Origin: Epiperipatus broadwayi
Taxonomy: Eukaryota; Onychophora; Udeonychophora; Euonychophora; Peripatidae
DNA length: 64,000 nucleotides
Assembly: GCA_028023455.1 (NCBI GenBank)
Contig: JAQFVV010012535.1
Span: 2,728,001 to 2,792,000 of the forward strand
Direction: 5' to 3'
Part shown: positions 1 to 11,861 of the stretch, in pieces
Layout: every line of letters starts with the position of its first letter
How positions within the stretch are numbered: the first letter of the stretch is position 1
The notes under the pieces: model-generated
The model's database searches: none
The model's input: only the letters and a program-made list of their open reading frames with translations
Told to the model about the DNA's origin: nothing
Made by a program: the position numbers and the translations under genes

Positions 1-88
1 ATATTTTATATATTTAATAAAATAAATCAATTATTAGGACAGCTATTCCTCTGTGCATTGGAATTTATCACAGGTGTTACAAATAGAT
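1..88. other. AT-rich sequence at window edge
   Basis: No reading frame, RNA or repeat is recognised here. Confidence 0.5.
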
Positions 89-284
89 AAGTAAATAAGT
101 GACAAAATCTCATCTTATGATCAGAACTTATTCCTTAAGTAAATTACAGAATCTCATCTAATCCACTGGACAATTAAATCGGAATTAAGTAAATAAGTGA
201 CAAAATCTCATCTTATGATCAGAACTTATTCCTTAAGTAAATTACAGAATCTCATCTAATCCACTGGACAATTAAATCAGAACT
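89..284. repeat. 98-bp tandem duplication (two copies)
   Basis: Two nearly identical head-to-tail copies of a 98-bp unit. Each begins AAGTAAATAAGTG and ends near CCACTGGACAATTAAATC. The unit has no coding frame and no ribozyme core, and near-identity suggests a recent local duplication. Confidence 0.9.
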
Positions 285-1383
285 TATTCCTTTAACACTT
301 TATTACATTATAATCTACAGTTTTAATTATGCCTAATTCATGCTATGAGATGCCTATAAGGTTTGTGAACTTCCAAGTGAGACAATTAATAATTATAATT
401 ACTCTAAGTACCTCGATGCTAGCCTACATTATCTCTCTATACAGATTATTATTACATAACTAGATTGTGCATTCAAATCAAAGTTGAACTTATTAATATT
501 AATGGGGGAGGAATTGGGATCTGTTATAGTGAGGTTTCTGATACTATTCCATTATATTAACCAAAATAAAATGGCATCTTGAATGTGTGTTTACTCATGG
601 GATCTATCAACTGAATGATAAAATCCTGTGGACCACAACTTGCTATGATAAGAGAATATTTTATTCTGGAGGTCTGATTAGCTTGAAACATGAACCATCT
701 AGACCCTCATGTTCCAGTTCTAAGGAATGCTAACAAAACAAGAATATGGAATGGCCTTAAACCAAATTCTATTTAATACAATATATGTATATAGCAAGGC
801 ACATATGCATGTGCATGTGCTTTATAAAGAACACATTTTCCATGCTAATATCATCAATTATTATTAAATCTAAAATGTGTTAAATCTATAGCTTCTTTCC
901 ACTATACCAGTTCATAAATTAGCATACCCTAACATGCTAAAAGGAGTTAATTAAGTGATCTAGCTTATAATTAATCCTTATAGTTTATATTATAATTCTA
1001 GGAAGGAATAAAGCATAATTCTAGGGAGGAATAAAGCATAATAAGGACATTTAATTCAAATATGCTTTAAAATATTTCTCTTTCATTATTCAAGTAGGTA
1101 TTTTCTTAATAGTGAGCAAACCTAATTAATCAGCTAATACATAATAGTCATTTTATTATATATGATAGATTTTCAGACTGGAGATTGTATGTATATGCTT
1201 GGATGCATATAAGTTATTTATGGAGAGCACCCCTCCTCTACAGAATATGAGTATCAATCTCTACTCTGAATAAGTCATAGTATAAATTCATAAAAAAATA
1301 ATAAAATAAAAAAGGAATAACCATAGGTAGAAATATATTTAGAGTATAATTTCAATTTAACAAGAGTCACATTATTAAATTAT
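285..1383. other. Gene-free AT-rich stretch
   Basis: Nothing recognised apart from a short direct repeat of AATTCTAGG(A/G)AGGAATAAAG at about 993-1040. Confidence 0.5.
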
Positions 1384-1745
1384 TTTACTTTAATATATGG
1401 AGTATCTGAATTAAGTTCAGGCCCATATGATTTTTTCAGTTGGAGAGCTGACTTTAAAGACATGCAGATGTCTAAAAGTTTCAGATGTTCTAACAATTAA
1501 CTTTTAGATAAATGCTTTGCTTGAGTTGGTTTTTTAAATCTAATGTCCCAACTCCTCACTGAAGAGACCCATAGGTCAAAACCGGTCTGGGGATGGGGAT
1601 AATCCAAGATAAAAATGATTTGAATGTCTTCTCTTGTAGTAGCATTTATCATAAATAAAATAAATCTTGTTTAGAGCTATTAGCACGCTCTTAATTTTAC
1701 ATATTTGTAAGTGCAAGCTATATATGTCATGTGACATCTGACTTG
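1384..1745 (+). mobile_element. Retrozyme family B, single degenerate copy
   Basis: This segment aligns along its length with the tandem units at 27838-28660 and 41667-42429. It shares the TAATATATGG start, a GTCTAAAAGTTTCAGA hairpin region, a hammerhead ribozyme, the GTAGCATTTATCATA segment, and a tail with TTTGTAAGTGCAAGCT and TCATGTGACATCTGACTT. No protein is encoded. Only one unit is present here, so it is probably an old or truncated insertion. The retrozyme class is assigned from the ribozyme, the size and the dimer layout at the other loci. Confidence 0.65.
1544..1601 (+). ncRNA. Type I hammerhead ribozyme, family B (copy B1)
   Basis: The core CTGAAGA is at 1559-1565; hammerhead position 7 tolerates any base. 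Stem II is GACC/GGTC around loop CATA (1566-1577). The GAAA box has changed to AAAA (1578-1581). The palindrome CCGG and TC follow, with the predicted cleavage after C1587. Proximal stem I pairs CCTCA (1554-1558) with TGGGG (1588-1592), and distal stem I pairs TGTCCC (1544-1549) with GGGATA (1596-1601). The lost G12 predicts weak or no activity. Confidence 0.65.
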
Positions 1746-2744
1746 TTATTATTACTATTATTTAAAGAGTTAGGCAAGTTTTACAAAGTAGTTATTCTTA
1801 AATTATTTTAGGAAATTAGTTACAATTGAGCTTGATTACAGAATTTATTCAATAGACAAAGTTTAATGATAAGTTTGTGCACATTTATATGCAGCTAGCT
1901 TAGAATTATTTAATTAATAAGGAGAGTTTATTACAGAGCTCTGCATATTATTTTACCGATCTTCTCTGCTGAGGCATCTTCTTTCCATGGCATTTGGCAC
2001 TGCTATTCTTGGCTGATCTGGTTCATTCTTACTTTCTGGGCAGGCTTCTAGTTCTGCCCATCACTGTGGATTTGTCTCCCACAAAGGCAGATCACAATGG
2101 GTTACCTTTATATCCTTGGCTCTTCATTGTACAGGCAGGCATAGCTCCCAACAGAATTACAAGTTAAAATTATATAGAGGGATCTTCTTTAATTCAAATC
2201 AGGTGCTTTATAATAACCCACTCTCCCCCTACAAAATGTCAGAATTTGTTTACAAGTTGAGACAAATTTTTAATCTTTATTTTACATGTGTATTATAAGC
2301 TTTACAAAATAACATCAGTTATCTAGCTTTCTCTTTGTTACAAAACTAAATTTAGTATCTTTTAAATTTACTTTTGTTTTTACAGATTTTTAAACACAGG
2401 TGTGGTTTGCTAATTTCCAAGAAATAAAGTACTTTGCAAAAACAGATTTTAACTTGGTAAACATTCTAATATATATGTGAGTGTGTCATCTTAGAAACTA
2501 TAATTTTTAGGCAAAGAGAGCTAATTAGAATAAGAGATTTATCATCTCCAAGAAAATAAACTTTAAAAGAAATAACAAGGTTTGAAATCTATAACCTTGC
2601 AAGATTCTTTCACCTCTAAGTATGTGTGAAAATTCACAAAATAGCAACCTTAAAATTTATTACTTTAAATTTTAGAATTATGTTTGCCTTATTTATAGAG
2701 ATTAGTTAACATTATTTGAATTATGTATTTATAAGATATACACA
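1746..2744. other. Gene-free AT-rich stretch
   Basis: No element recognised. A short open frame at 2116-2298 has no family resemblance and biased composition, so it is not annotated as a gene. Confidence 0.5.
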
Positions 2745-3564
2745 CATACATTACTATACCTTTTATTAAGTTATTTTTGTTAATCATGAAAGTACGCATT
2801 TACAAAATATATGCATATACACACATATATACCTTTTTATTAAGCTCTTTTAGTTAATATACATCAACATGGGGGGGGGGGTTTAAACTAGAAAAAATAT
2901 ACTACTATGGAATATAGTAGATGAAACGATATGATAGACAAAGAATACCGTTTCAATATATAAACATATATATATATATATATATATACACACAACAATC
3001 TGATTGGTGTTAAATGTGTTGCTCATATATACAATAACTGCATAGTATTGAATCTTGATAGTTTTCTGTAGTTTTTAAAATAATATTAATAAAAAAAATA
3101 CATTTTTATACACTTTGAGTAAAAAATTTGCAAGAAATTTATAATGTAAATGTTCAAAATATATTTCTATATACCTTTTATTAAGTTATTTTTGTTAATC
3201 ATGGAAGTACGCATTTACAAAATATATGCATATACATACATATACATACTATTTTACCTTTTTATTAAGCTCTTTTGGTTAATATACATCAACATTGGGG
3301 GGTTTAAACTAGGAAAAATATACTACTATGGAATATAGTAGGTGAAACGATATGATAGACAAAGAATACCGATATATATACACAACAATCTGATTGGTGT
3401 TAAATGTGTTGCTCATATATACAATAACTGCATAGTATTGAATCTTGATTGTTTTCTGTAGTTTTTAAAATAATATTAATAAAAAAATACATTTTTATAC
3501 AATTTGAGTAGAAAATTTGCAAGAAATTTATAATGTAAATGTTCAAAATATATTTCTATTTATT

Positions 3565-3566
<2 letters not shown>
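2745..3566. repeat. Tandem duplication of a ~410-bp unit
   Basis: Two head-to-tail copies begin near TACCTTTTATTAAG (2757 and about 3172) and end near TGTTCAAAATATATTTCTAT (3150 and 3540). They differ mainly in the length of internal (TA)n and poly-G tracts. The unit holds a hairpin CTACTAT/ATAGTAG followed by GTGAAACG, but no CTGANGA core. The second copy runs straight into the 3565-4352 microsatellite. Unit size and dimer layout resemble the ribozyme elements nearby, but no ribozyme can be shown. Confidence 0.8.
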
Positions 3567-4352
<786 letters not shown>

Positions 4353-7300
4353 TATTGAAGTGGTAAATCTGTAATGCATATTTAACTTCACTTCCTGATG
4401 ATATTACATACCTACAAAGTAGGGTTTGAACCAGTTTATATGTTTATTTGGTCATCCAGGAATGTTAAGCACACACATATACACGTATGACTTCCACCCT
4501 ATTTATTCAAAATGGTTATGTATAACCAGTTGAATTATTGTTTTAGCTTAAGTATATTTTATTTCCAAGCTTGTAAATTCCCTTCACTTAGATAATTGTG
4601 TATGTGCGTATATGTATTATAGATATAAAAATAAATACAATTAATGTAGAGCTAAAGCAATGCCAGAAAATTCTAAAAAGTATTATTACAATTTAAAAAA
4701 TGTCATTCTCATTTCAAGTCAAACCAAAAATCATATTTTAAAGATATTTGCAATTTTAAAAATACGTTTAAATAATGCTTTCTGGAACGTATTGTTTACA
4801 TCTTCCAATATTGCCAAATTTCAAGTATAGGAGGAGCAGAAGTTCTAGGAATGCGCAAAAGGAGTTCAAATCTCTTTTCTCTCTGGTATTTGTGTAGAGA
4901 GTGGAAACAAAATGGACTGTGAGTAAAAGGAATTTGCCTCCCTGATCTTAAATCACCTTTGTTCTGCCTCCCTGCTATGCCATCGTTACTTGAGAACTGT
5001 TATGTTTAACTGTAAAAGAATATTGTAAGATGCTTACCATTATTTTATTAATATTGTGCCTTGCTAAACTTCGTATACATTATTATAAGTGGCCACCATA
5101 CTTCTAAAGGTAATCCATTTTGCTGAAGAATGAACTCTTAATTCTCCTCACTTCATTTCTTTCCTAAATCTTAATTGTAATCAGAATGTAATCTTTATTT
5201 ATTTTATAACTGACTATAAACTTAATTATTGTTAAATTTGTGATTTTCTCTCTTAAGTTTTTAAACTCGTTCTTTGAAACGCTAAGCACAGAATTATGTA
5301 CTTTAAATCTATCATTAGCTTTTTAAGTTTCACACTCTAATTATTTTATTTTATGCGGCAAAACTTATTTTAAATGTATATCTTATTAAATTAGTTTTAG
5401 TGTGCTAATGTTTTAATCTAGCGAACTTATATTATTTCAATCATCATTCCGATATTTTAGAATATTTAAATAGTTAAACATAAAATTTCTTACTGAACAC
5501 TGTTCGCTCGGTTAAATATTTGAAATATATGCTTAATGGCGGATTGTTTAAAAATTATATTATGGCATAAGATAAACCTTTTGTTGTTGTTACTATTGAT
5601 ATTTAAATGCATTTTATCTTCTTAAAATAAATTTGATTTTTAATATATTTTAATAACTATTTATTATTTATACGCCATTAAGAGTTAAATTGCTTATAAT
5701 ATATTGTCATTTAAAATACTTGGACTTTTTAAATAGGAAATAATATTTTTCCTCTTCTATATTCGACATCCTAAATTTATTAAAGTTATACGTATGATGC
5801 TGAGTGGGTTATTATTTTATCATGGCGTTACACATGCTATTATTGTTTTATTTAAGCTTAAATTATTTCATTAGTCATTTAAGACTTAAGCCATATTCGT
5901 GTTGCTTACTTATGATAGCATTTTAAAGAATTATATTTTGCTTTATCATATTTACTCATCCGAACTCCGGATTTTCTTCACATAACTCGTATAGGAATGA
6001 GGTTTGGTATAACCGATCTCAGGATAAATATTAGAGTATTAAGGCTCTGCATGTGAAACGTCGGAGGGCATGCCATGGAATTCTTACCACTCATAGTTTC
6101 GAATATCGCCTTGTGATAAATACAAGTGGAATCATATGTGATAAAGCCTTCCAGTCCAAAGATGGACATCTTCTCCATTTTAAACGCTGTCATTATAGTT
6201 AGCACTGTGAGTTCTTTTATGTGTAATTCTCATATTATCTATAAGACATGGCACAGTGGTGTTTGTAAACCACTCATTTATAATTTATCAAATATTTTAG
6301 GATTGTCACAGTAAAACTTATTAGGTTAACCCATTCCTCATTTGTACAGGCCCAGATATGCTCATAAATGATAAATTATTAACTATCATATCAAGAGTAA
6401 ACTTCTCTTTAGAGATGAATTTGTAAATGTCCTTATCATTACTTAAAGTAATGATCACAGTATTGATAACATTAATTTATTATTATCTATAACTCATTAG
6501 CATTCTAAATCAGTTGCTTATATGCAAAGTAATAACTGCATTAAATCTGTGCTATGTTTTCTAATGTAAATTAAATTGTTTATATTTATTAAATTATTAT
6601 GTTTTAATAATTACTCATGCATTGTGTCTTACTGACTCTCACTCATTGAATTCCATTAAATATTTATAATAGTGTTAGTAATATTTAGAAGTATAACTGA
6701 TTACTTCAAATAGATATTTATCTCTGGGTTATTCTGTTCTTGCTTATTCTGGATGGATAGTATTTTATAATTCATGTTTCTTTTGCAATGCTAGCTATAT
6801 GCAATTCATTTAAAATTTATAAATTGTCCTTTCACATAAGATATTTGATTGAGCCAAGATTTGATATTATTTATTTACATTAATTACCCTATAGATCTTG
6901 TGTTTCTCTGCTGTGTCTTTGGGACCAGAATGAATAAAATTTAATGTTATCATCAGAAGTGTTGTTTATAATGTTATAGTTTTAGAGAAGAGCAAATAGG
7001 GCAGAATTCATGATTGCTCCTGACCTGTGTATCTCGAGCATGAGTGGATTTAGGGTACTTTTGCTTAGATTCTAAACCTTGTTAAATGAACATACAATTC
7101 TGACCGGTACAGGATTTTTTTTTTCTTTCTTGGGCTTGGTGACCCAAACGTTTGTGGCCTCGATTAATTAAATCTCACACCCTGTAGACTGCTTATCTTG
7201 TTGTTGGCTCAATCATTGAGGTCTATATTAATTAAATACCATACCTTGTAAGTGCTTATGTTTTAGTGGCTTATATTTTAATGTCTCCAAGATTATCTAA

Positions 7301-7660
7301 ATGTAGGCTCATTAATTAATTTTGTTGGTTAAATACCATAAGCTATATGAGTAGAACAGTATTGTTAGTCAAAATAATTATTTAAAAAGTAATAAGATAG
7401 TTAATAGATATATAAATTAATTATATGAGTAGCTTGTACTATCTCATTGTATATATATTATACATTTGTTAATATGTGTTCGTGACCATAAGGAGGAAGA
7501 AAATTAAAGTGTTAGAAAGGTAGTAAGAGTAGATTGGAGCAAGAGGTAGACTGGATGAAAGAAGAAATTTTTTCTTTGTCTACATTAAGTAGTGTATATC
7601 TCAGTTTTGATATTTAGAAGTATCCAATATTGATATTATGTTAAAACTTTTGATTTAAAA
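4353..7660. other. Gene-free stretch, somewhat less AT-biased in places
   Basis: No mobile element or gene recognised over 3.3 kb. The part at 5950-6260 is the least AT-rich, but its overlapping frames on both strands show no known motif. At 4393-4435 a CTGATGA is followed by a CCTAC/GTAGG hairpin without a GAAA box, so it is not called a ribozyme. Confidence 0.5.
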
Positions 7661-8045
7661 GTGTTGCTTGCTAGCAAATATTTAAAGTGTTCATTTTCTA
7701 TTATTAGTAACCTCGAAGCAGGTGAAGACCTTCAAATAGAATTGTATGTCAAGTGGTCCAATGTAGTGGACATTACGCTTCAATGACATTGATTCCTAAA
7801 GTAACCTTGAAGTTGGTGAAGACCTTTTATGTAACGCCAAGCAGCAAGATGCAGTTGGCAAAACTCTTAAATGGTTTACATGTTCTCATGCTAGCAAAAG
7901 AAAAGTTGCTTGCTAGTTGATATTTTAAATGTTTGTTTCTTATTATGAGTAACCTCAAAGCAGGTGAAGACCTATTATGTAACACCAAGCAGCCCGATGT
8001 AGTTGGCAAAATGCTTAAATGGTTTACATGTTCTTATGCTAGTGA
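7661..8045. repeat. Degenerate tandem repeats sharing GTAACCT..GGTGAAGACC
   Basis: The motif GTAACCTNRAAGYWGGTGAAGACC occurs at 7707, 7801 and 7949. The last two copies also share the following 90 bases (ATGTAACRCCAAGCAGC, GTTGGCAAAA, GGTTTACATGTTCT). The first and third share the 45 bases before the motif (TTGCTTGCTAG). It is an imperfect local tandem repeat with no recognisable coding content. The class is unknown. Confidence 0.8.
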
Positions 8046-8547
8046 AAGTGAAAATTGATATCGATAAATACAAATTACTAGAAAGAATATTAATTTTGAC
8101 ATTTTATGATAGCCTCATGCTTCTTACAAATGATATCGATAATTGAGTTAAATTCCTATATTCAAACTTAGGTTAGTCATGCGTTGTTAGTTTGTAGTAA
8201 ATAATAACTATTCATGAAATAAATTGTTTTATTCTAAATATGTCAATCCGTATTGTATAACTTGCATAATGTCATAATATTTTCTTAGCTTTATTTTGCT
8301 GGATTGCAACATAAGTCAACTTAAACACTGTTTTATGTATACATAAAATTTATTTATATGAAGTAGAATTTATAGCTGTTGCAGATTGTTGTAAAGGGAT
8401 CAATATAGTGATGTATCTTGCTGATTTTAAAACAGCATTGAAAATAAAATATGTATTTTTTCAGTATAATAATTTTGAATTATTTGATCAATTCAAAAGG
8501 AAATTTGGTATCCATCTCTATGAGCATGAATAACCTAAATATTATGT
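8046..8547. other. Gene-free AT-rich stretch
   Basis: Nothing recognised. Confidence 0.5.
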
Positions 8548-8715
8548 AATAAGTTATTAATCTTGCTGTGTTGGCATGGCGCCTTGTATTTATACAATTA
8601 TAAATTTTGCCAACCGGTAAGTTCATGTGTTAATAAGTTATTAATCTTGCTGTGTTGGCATGGCGCTTTGTATTTATACAATTATAAATTTTGCCAACCG
8701 GTAAGTTCATGTGTT
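8548..8715. repeat. 84-bp tandem duplication (two copies)
   Basis: Two almost identical head-to-tail copies. Each contains GTGTTGGCATGGCGC and TTGCCAACCGGTAAGTTC, and the GTTGGCA/TTGCCAAC pair gives each unit an internal inverted repeat. One C/T difference separates the copies (GCGCCTTG versus GCGCTTTG). No wider family was found in the window. Confidence 0.92.
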
Positions 8716-9153
8716 AACATAACTTACATTGAGTGAGATTCAAATGCAAGCAAATATTTAAAAGAGAGAAAATCATACTTTGCTTTGGTTTTCTGTTATA
8801 CTTTGTATTATCAATTTACTAATAAAGATTTTTAGTCAATTCCAGGTGCAAAGAGAACAGATGGAAAGTGGCAAAAGAAGTGAAGGCACGGTAATTTTTA
8901 AATATATTTTGTGTTATAGAATTAATAGTTAATAATTTTATAATATATAGCTTAAATGATATAGGAAGATTCAAGTAGTGAGAAGAGTAGGCATAAATAA
9001 TAAAGTGGTTAGACATCATATAAGTTGGGCAGGGCATGAAGAAAGTAGTAGGTAAGGTGGGAAATAGTAGTATAGAGGCGATTGGGGAAAAGGGATAGGC
9101 GAATAACCCATAGCAAATAATAATAAAGTTACAGAATTAGCACTCTTAACAAA
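8716..9153. other. Gene-free stretch upstream of the 9154 reading frame
   Basis: No element recognised. I see no clear TATA box or splice acceptor that would decide whether the downstream frame is transcribed alone or as an exon. Confidence 0.45.
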
Positions 9154-9642
9154 ATGAACAATAATAACCACCAGTTATTTTTAATGATGCAAGATCTAAT
9201 AAAGAAAGAAGCTGAAGAATGGAAGAAAGAAGCTGAAGAATTCTGGAAGAAACAAGCTCAAGAATGGAAAAAACAAGCTGAGGAAAGGAAGAAAGAAGCT
9301 GAAGAACGGAAGAAAGAAGCTGAAGAATTCTGGAAGATGATAGAGGGTCTATTAGAAACGCAAGCTGAAAGATGTAAGAAGATGGAAGAATGGAGGGAGC
9401 AAACTTATGGAGAAAGAGCACTTGCTATCAAAGAGATGAAAGCAGAATATCCACAACAGGATATGATAAAGCACAAGAATAAGTTAGAACATCCCAAAGT
9501 AGTCCAAGGAGAAATTAGTGATCATCTTTACAAGCTAGATAATAAGGCTAAATATGAATATGAGATGTCTAAAAATGAGATTAAGGACATGTTTCAAGAA
9601 ACTCAGACAGAAATACAACTGTTAATAAATGAAATTAAATAG
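9154..9642 (+). CDS. Hypothetical charged coiled-coil protein, 162 residues
   Basis: I do not recognise this protein. After a polar start (MNNNNHQLFLMMQDLIKK), residues about 17-62 are imperfect seven- and eight-residue repeats of the type KKEAEEW/KKEAEEF/KKQAEER. Residues 63-100 keep the charged helical pattern with Trp and Cys. The C-terminal part (about 105-162) is non-repetitive, still Lys/Glu-rich, and ends LLINEIK. The whole chain is predicted to be helical, largely coiled coil, with no signal peptide or membrane segment. The first ATG follows AACAAA, a fair animal start context. Codon content is clearly richer in G and purines than the flanks, unlike the chance frames elsewhere. It could be a single-exon gene, an exon, or the nucleic-acid-binding ORF of an unknown transposon. 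No polymerase or terminal repeat is visible beside it. Confidence 0.45.
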   Translation: MNNNNHQLFLMMQDLIKKEAEEWKKEAEEFWKKQAQEWKKQAEERKKEAEERKKEAEEFWKMIEGLLETQAERCKKMEEWREQTYGERALAIKEMKAEYPQQDMIKHKNKLEHPKVVQGEISDHLYKLDNKAKYEYEMSKNEIKDMFQETQTEIQLLINEIK

Positions 9643-10571
9643 TTTTAATAGAACAAGTACATAAATTAAGCATATAAGAATATAAGTTAAAGCAGAGTGA
9701 TGCTTCAAATGCTATATTTTAATAACACGTCACAAGTTAGATTTTGTAAGACTCATTTTAACAAAATTATAAAGACTGTCCATGTTTTTGCATGAATATT
9801 AATCTATTCGATTAAAATAATCCACTGTTTATCTAATGACCACATTATACAATAAATAAATAAATCACTAATGTTCAAAGGACATGCAATTTTATATTGA
9901 TAATGATCTGTGATATTTATAAAGTAATAATCCTACCAGCTTCAGTTTCAAATAATAATCAGATATAAATTCTAAAAAAATTAATGTCTGTAAATAAATC
10001 AATCCACTTTTATCTAACACATTATTATATGGCAAATAAGTCAATCATTGAAACTTTAAAGAGGTAAAACTTTATATTAGCAGAAATCTTTCTAAAGTAT
10101 TAATTAAAAATGATGTTGAGTTTAAAAGTTTTACTATGCATAAAATATTTCACACATGATCAAGAAAAGTGGGAGGTGTTAAATGGATATTCATGCTAGG
10201 ATTTCATAATTTGTATATTAATCTTTAATTGAGTTTCTAAACTAAAAATTAAACAATAATTTATAGTCTATAAAATGATTAATAATAATTTTTAATATTT
10301 ATTCTATGTGATAGTTAAAATGTTCTTGTAAATTAAATTGCAGTCGTTTTTGCATGGAGGAGGATCTGATCAACTAAAAAAGACTGGTTCTTCTAAAAAT
10401 TCATCTTGAAAATGTCAGTAGTGTTTGGTATCTAAAATATGCAATAAATAGTTTTGATTTTAATAAAATATATTAGCCACACATACATGTAAACTATTTA
10501 TTTTGTCTTCTTACTGTTTGTTGTAGAGACCAGATGAGAATAGATTATTTCTTAGATGTTTCTCTATGCTG

Positions 10572-10573
<2 letters not shown>
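9643..10573. other. Gene-free AT-rich stretch
   Basis: A short internal similarity exists between about 9805-9900 and 9990-10070 (AATCCACT.TTATCTAA, CAAATAA.TCAATCA). Otherwise nothing is recognised. Confidence 0.5.

Positions 10574-10662
<89 letters not shown>
10574..10662. repeat. (TA)n microsatellite
   Basis: About 44 uninterrupted TA units. Confidence 0.97.
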
Positions 10663-10665
<3 letters not shown>

Positions 10666-10714
10666 AGATAATATTCATGTAAATAGAAATAACCATTAAC
10701 CTTTGATGTAACCA

Positions 10715-11605
10715 TGAAATTACTATTTACTACTAATTGACATTCCCTTAGGCCAAATCTGTTTTTTCAATAAACTTGAAATAACTCTTTTGTCCCAGTT
10801 TTTTTAAGTAAAAGGAATCTTCTTTTACTTCAAACCCAAGTTCTTATATGAATTTAAACCCAGAAAGCTATTTTTATAGGTGTGAAAATGTGAAAGAATA
10901 TCATCTTTTTTGACATATTGCAAATAATATTTTAAATTTCTCTAAAGAGTTATATATGCTGAATAAAATATTTCCATGGATTATTATAATAAAGAATATA
11001 TATAAATAAATACACCAAACTTCTTTTTAAATCTTGTTTTTTTATATGACTATTATAGAAATAAAGTAACCACCAACGTTTCAACTATTTTATAATATAG
11101 TCTTTTTCAAGGAATACTTGAATTTGTTTGGAGTATGTGATATTTTATATTTATTATTATATATTTGTATTTTTTAGTGTTCCTTGAAAAAGACTATATT
11201 ATAAAATAGTCAAAACGTTGGTGTGTTATTTTATTTTTATAATAGTCAAATAAAAAATAAGTTTTAAAAAGAAATGTGGAAAACTATGAACTATTTTTGA
11301 AAAGAAAAACTGTGTAGATGGTATTTTAAAATTTGTTAATAAAGAATTGTAATGAGGAGATAAAAATAACTTCCTGGGTTTAAATCCATATAAGAACTTG
11401 GATTTGAAATAAGTGTCTCCTTCTATTTCAAAAGAAATTCAAGCAAAAGAGGTATTATAGGTTTAATGAAAAAAACTAGTTTAACCTCAGAGATTGTCAA
11501 TTAGTAATAATTGATAATTTCTTGGTTATCAAATATTGAAAGTTTCGTTTTTATTCTTTATTATAAAAATCCATGAAAATATTTAATTCAACATCTATAT
11601 ATATA
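10715..11605. mobile_element. Penelope-like element relic, inverted pair without coding sequence
   Basis: This is an imperfect inverted repeat with arms of about 350-400 bp (left about 10720-11115, right about 11179-11520). The inner arm ends match closely: ACGTTT.AACTATTTTATAATATAGTCTTTTTCAAGGAA on the left and its complement on the right. The ACGTTTC-AACT..AGTCTTTTTCAAGGAA pattern is the ribozyme-like hairpin (CCTTGAAAAAGACTAT..ATAGTNGAAACGT in sense) that marks PLE ends. Further shared blocks are AAGTTCTTATATG and TTTAAACCCAG. No reverse transcriptase or endonuclease can be read. The assignment rests on the terminal hairpin and on the same tail-outward inverted layout as the coding PLE at 17217-19445. 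Confidence 0.55.
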
Positions 11606-11861
11606 TATATTGCAGTTTTAAATTCTAGTTGTGGGTATTTTAACTGATGTTTTATTTTATGAAAAATATATTTTTTAGGTTTCAAGATTATTTACCGTTT
11701 TTTTTTTTTCATTTTTCATTTTGATTTTTAGACAAGTGGATTAGCAACATTAGTAAAATGATTTTTGTTATAAGTCAAGCTTTTTTTTTCTTTTTAAAGC
11801 AAAACTTTGACTTTTTGATTTTATTTGACTTAATATTATTTTTTTAACAGATTCCTCTTAT

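Noticed and set aside
4393-4435. CTGATGA followed by a CCTAC/GTAGG hairpin
   Set aside because: The GAAA box, cleavage triplet and stem I partner are missing, so it is not called a hammerhead.
5978-6314. Overlapping open frames on both strands in a less AT-rich patch
   Set aside because: No family motif, no repeat structure, and each strand opens equally well by composition. The GAAACGTC at about 6057 lacks a stem II partner and a CTGANGA core, so it is not a ribozyme either.
9146-9421. Minus-strand frame opposite the coiled-coil gene
   Set aside because: Its Leu/Ser repeats are the antisense shadow of the Lys/Glu repeat codons.
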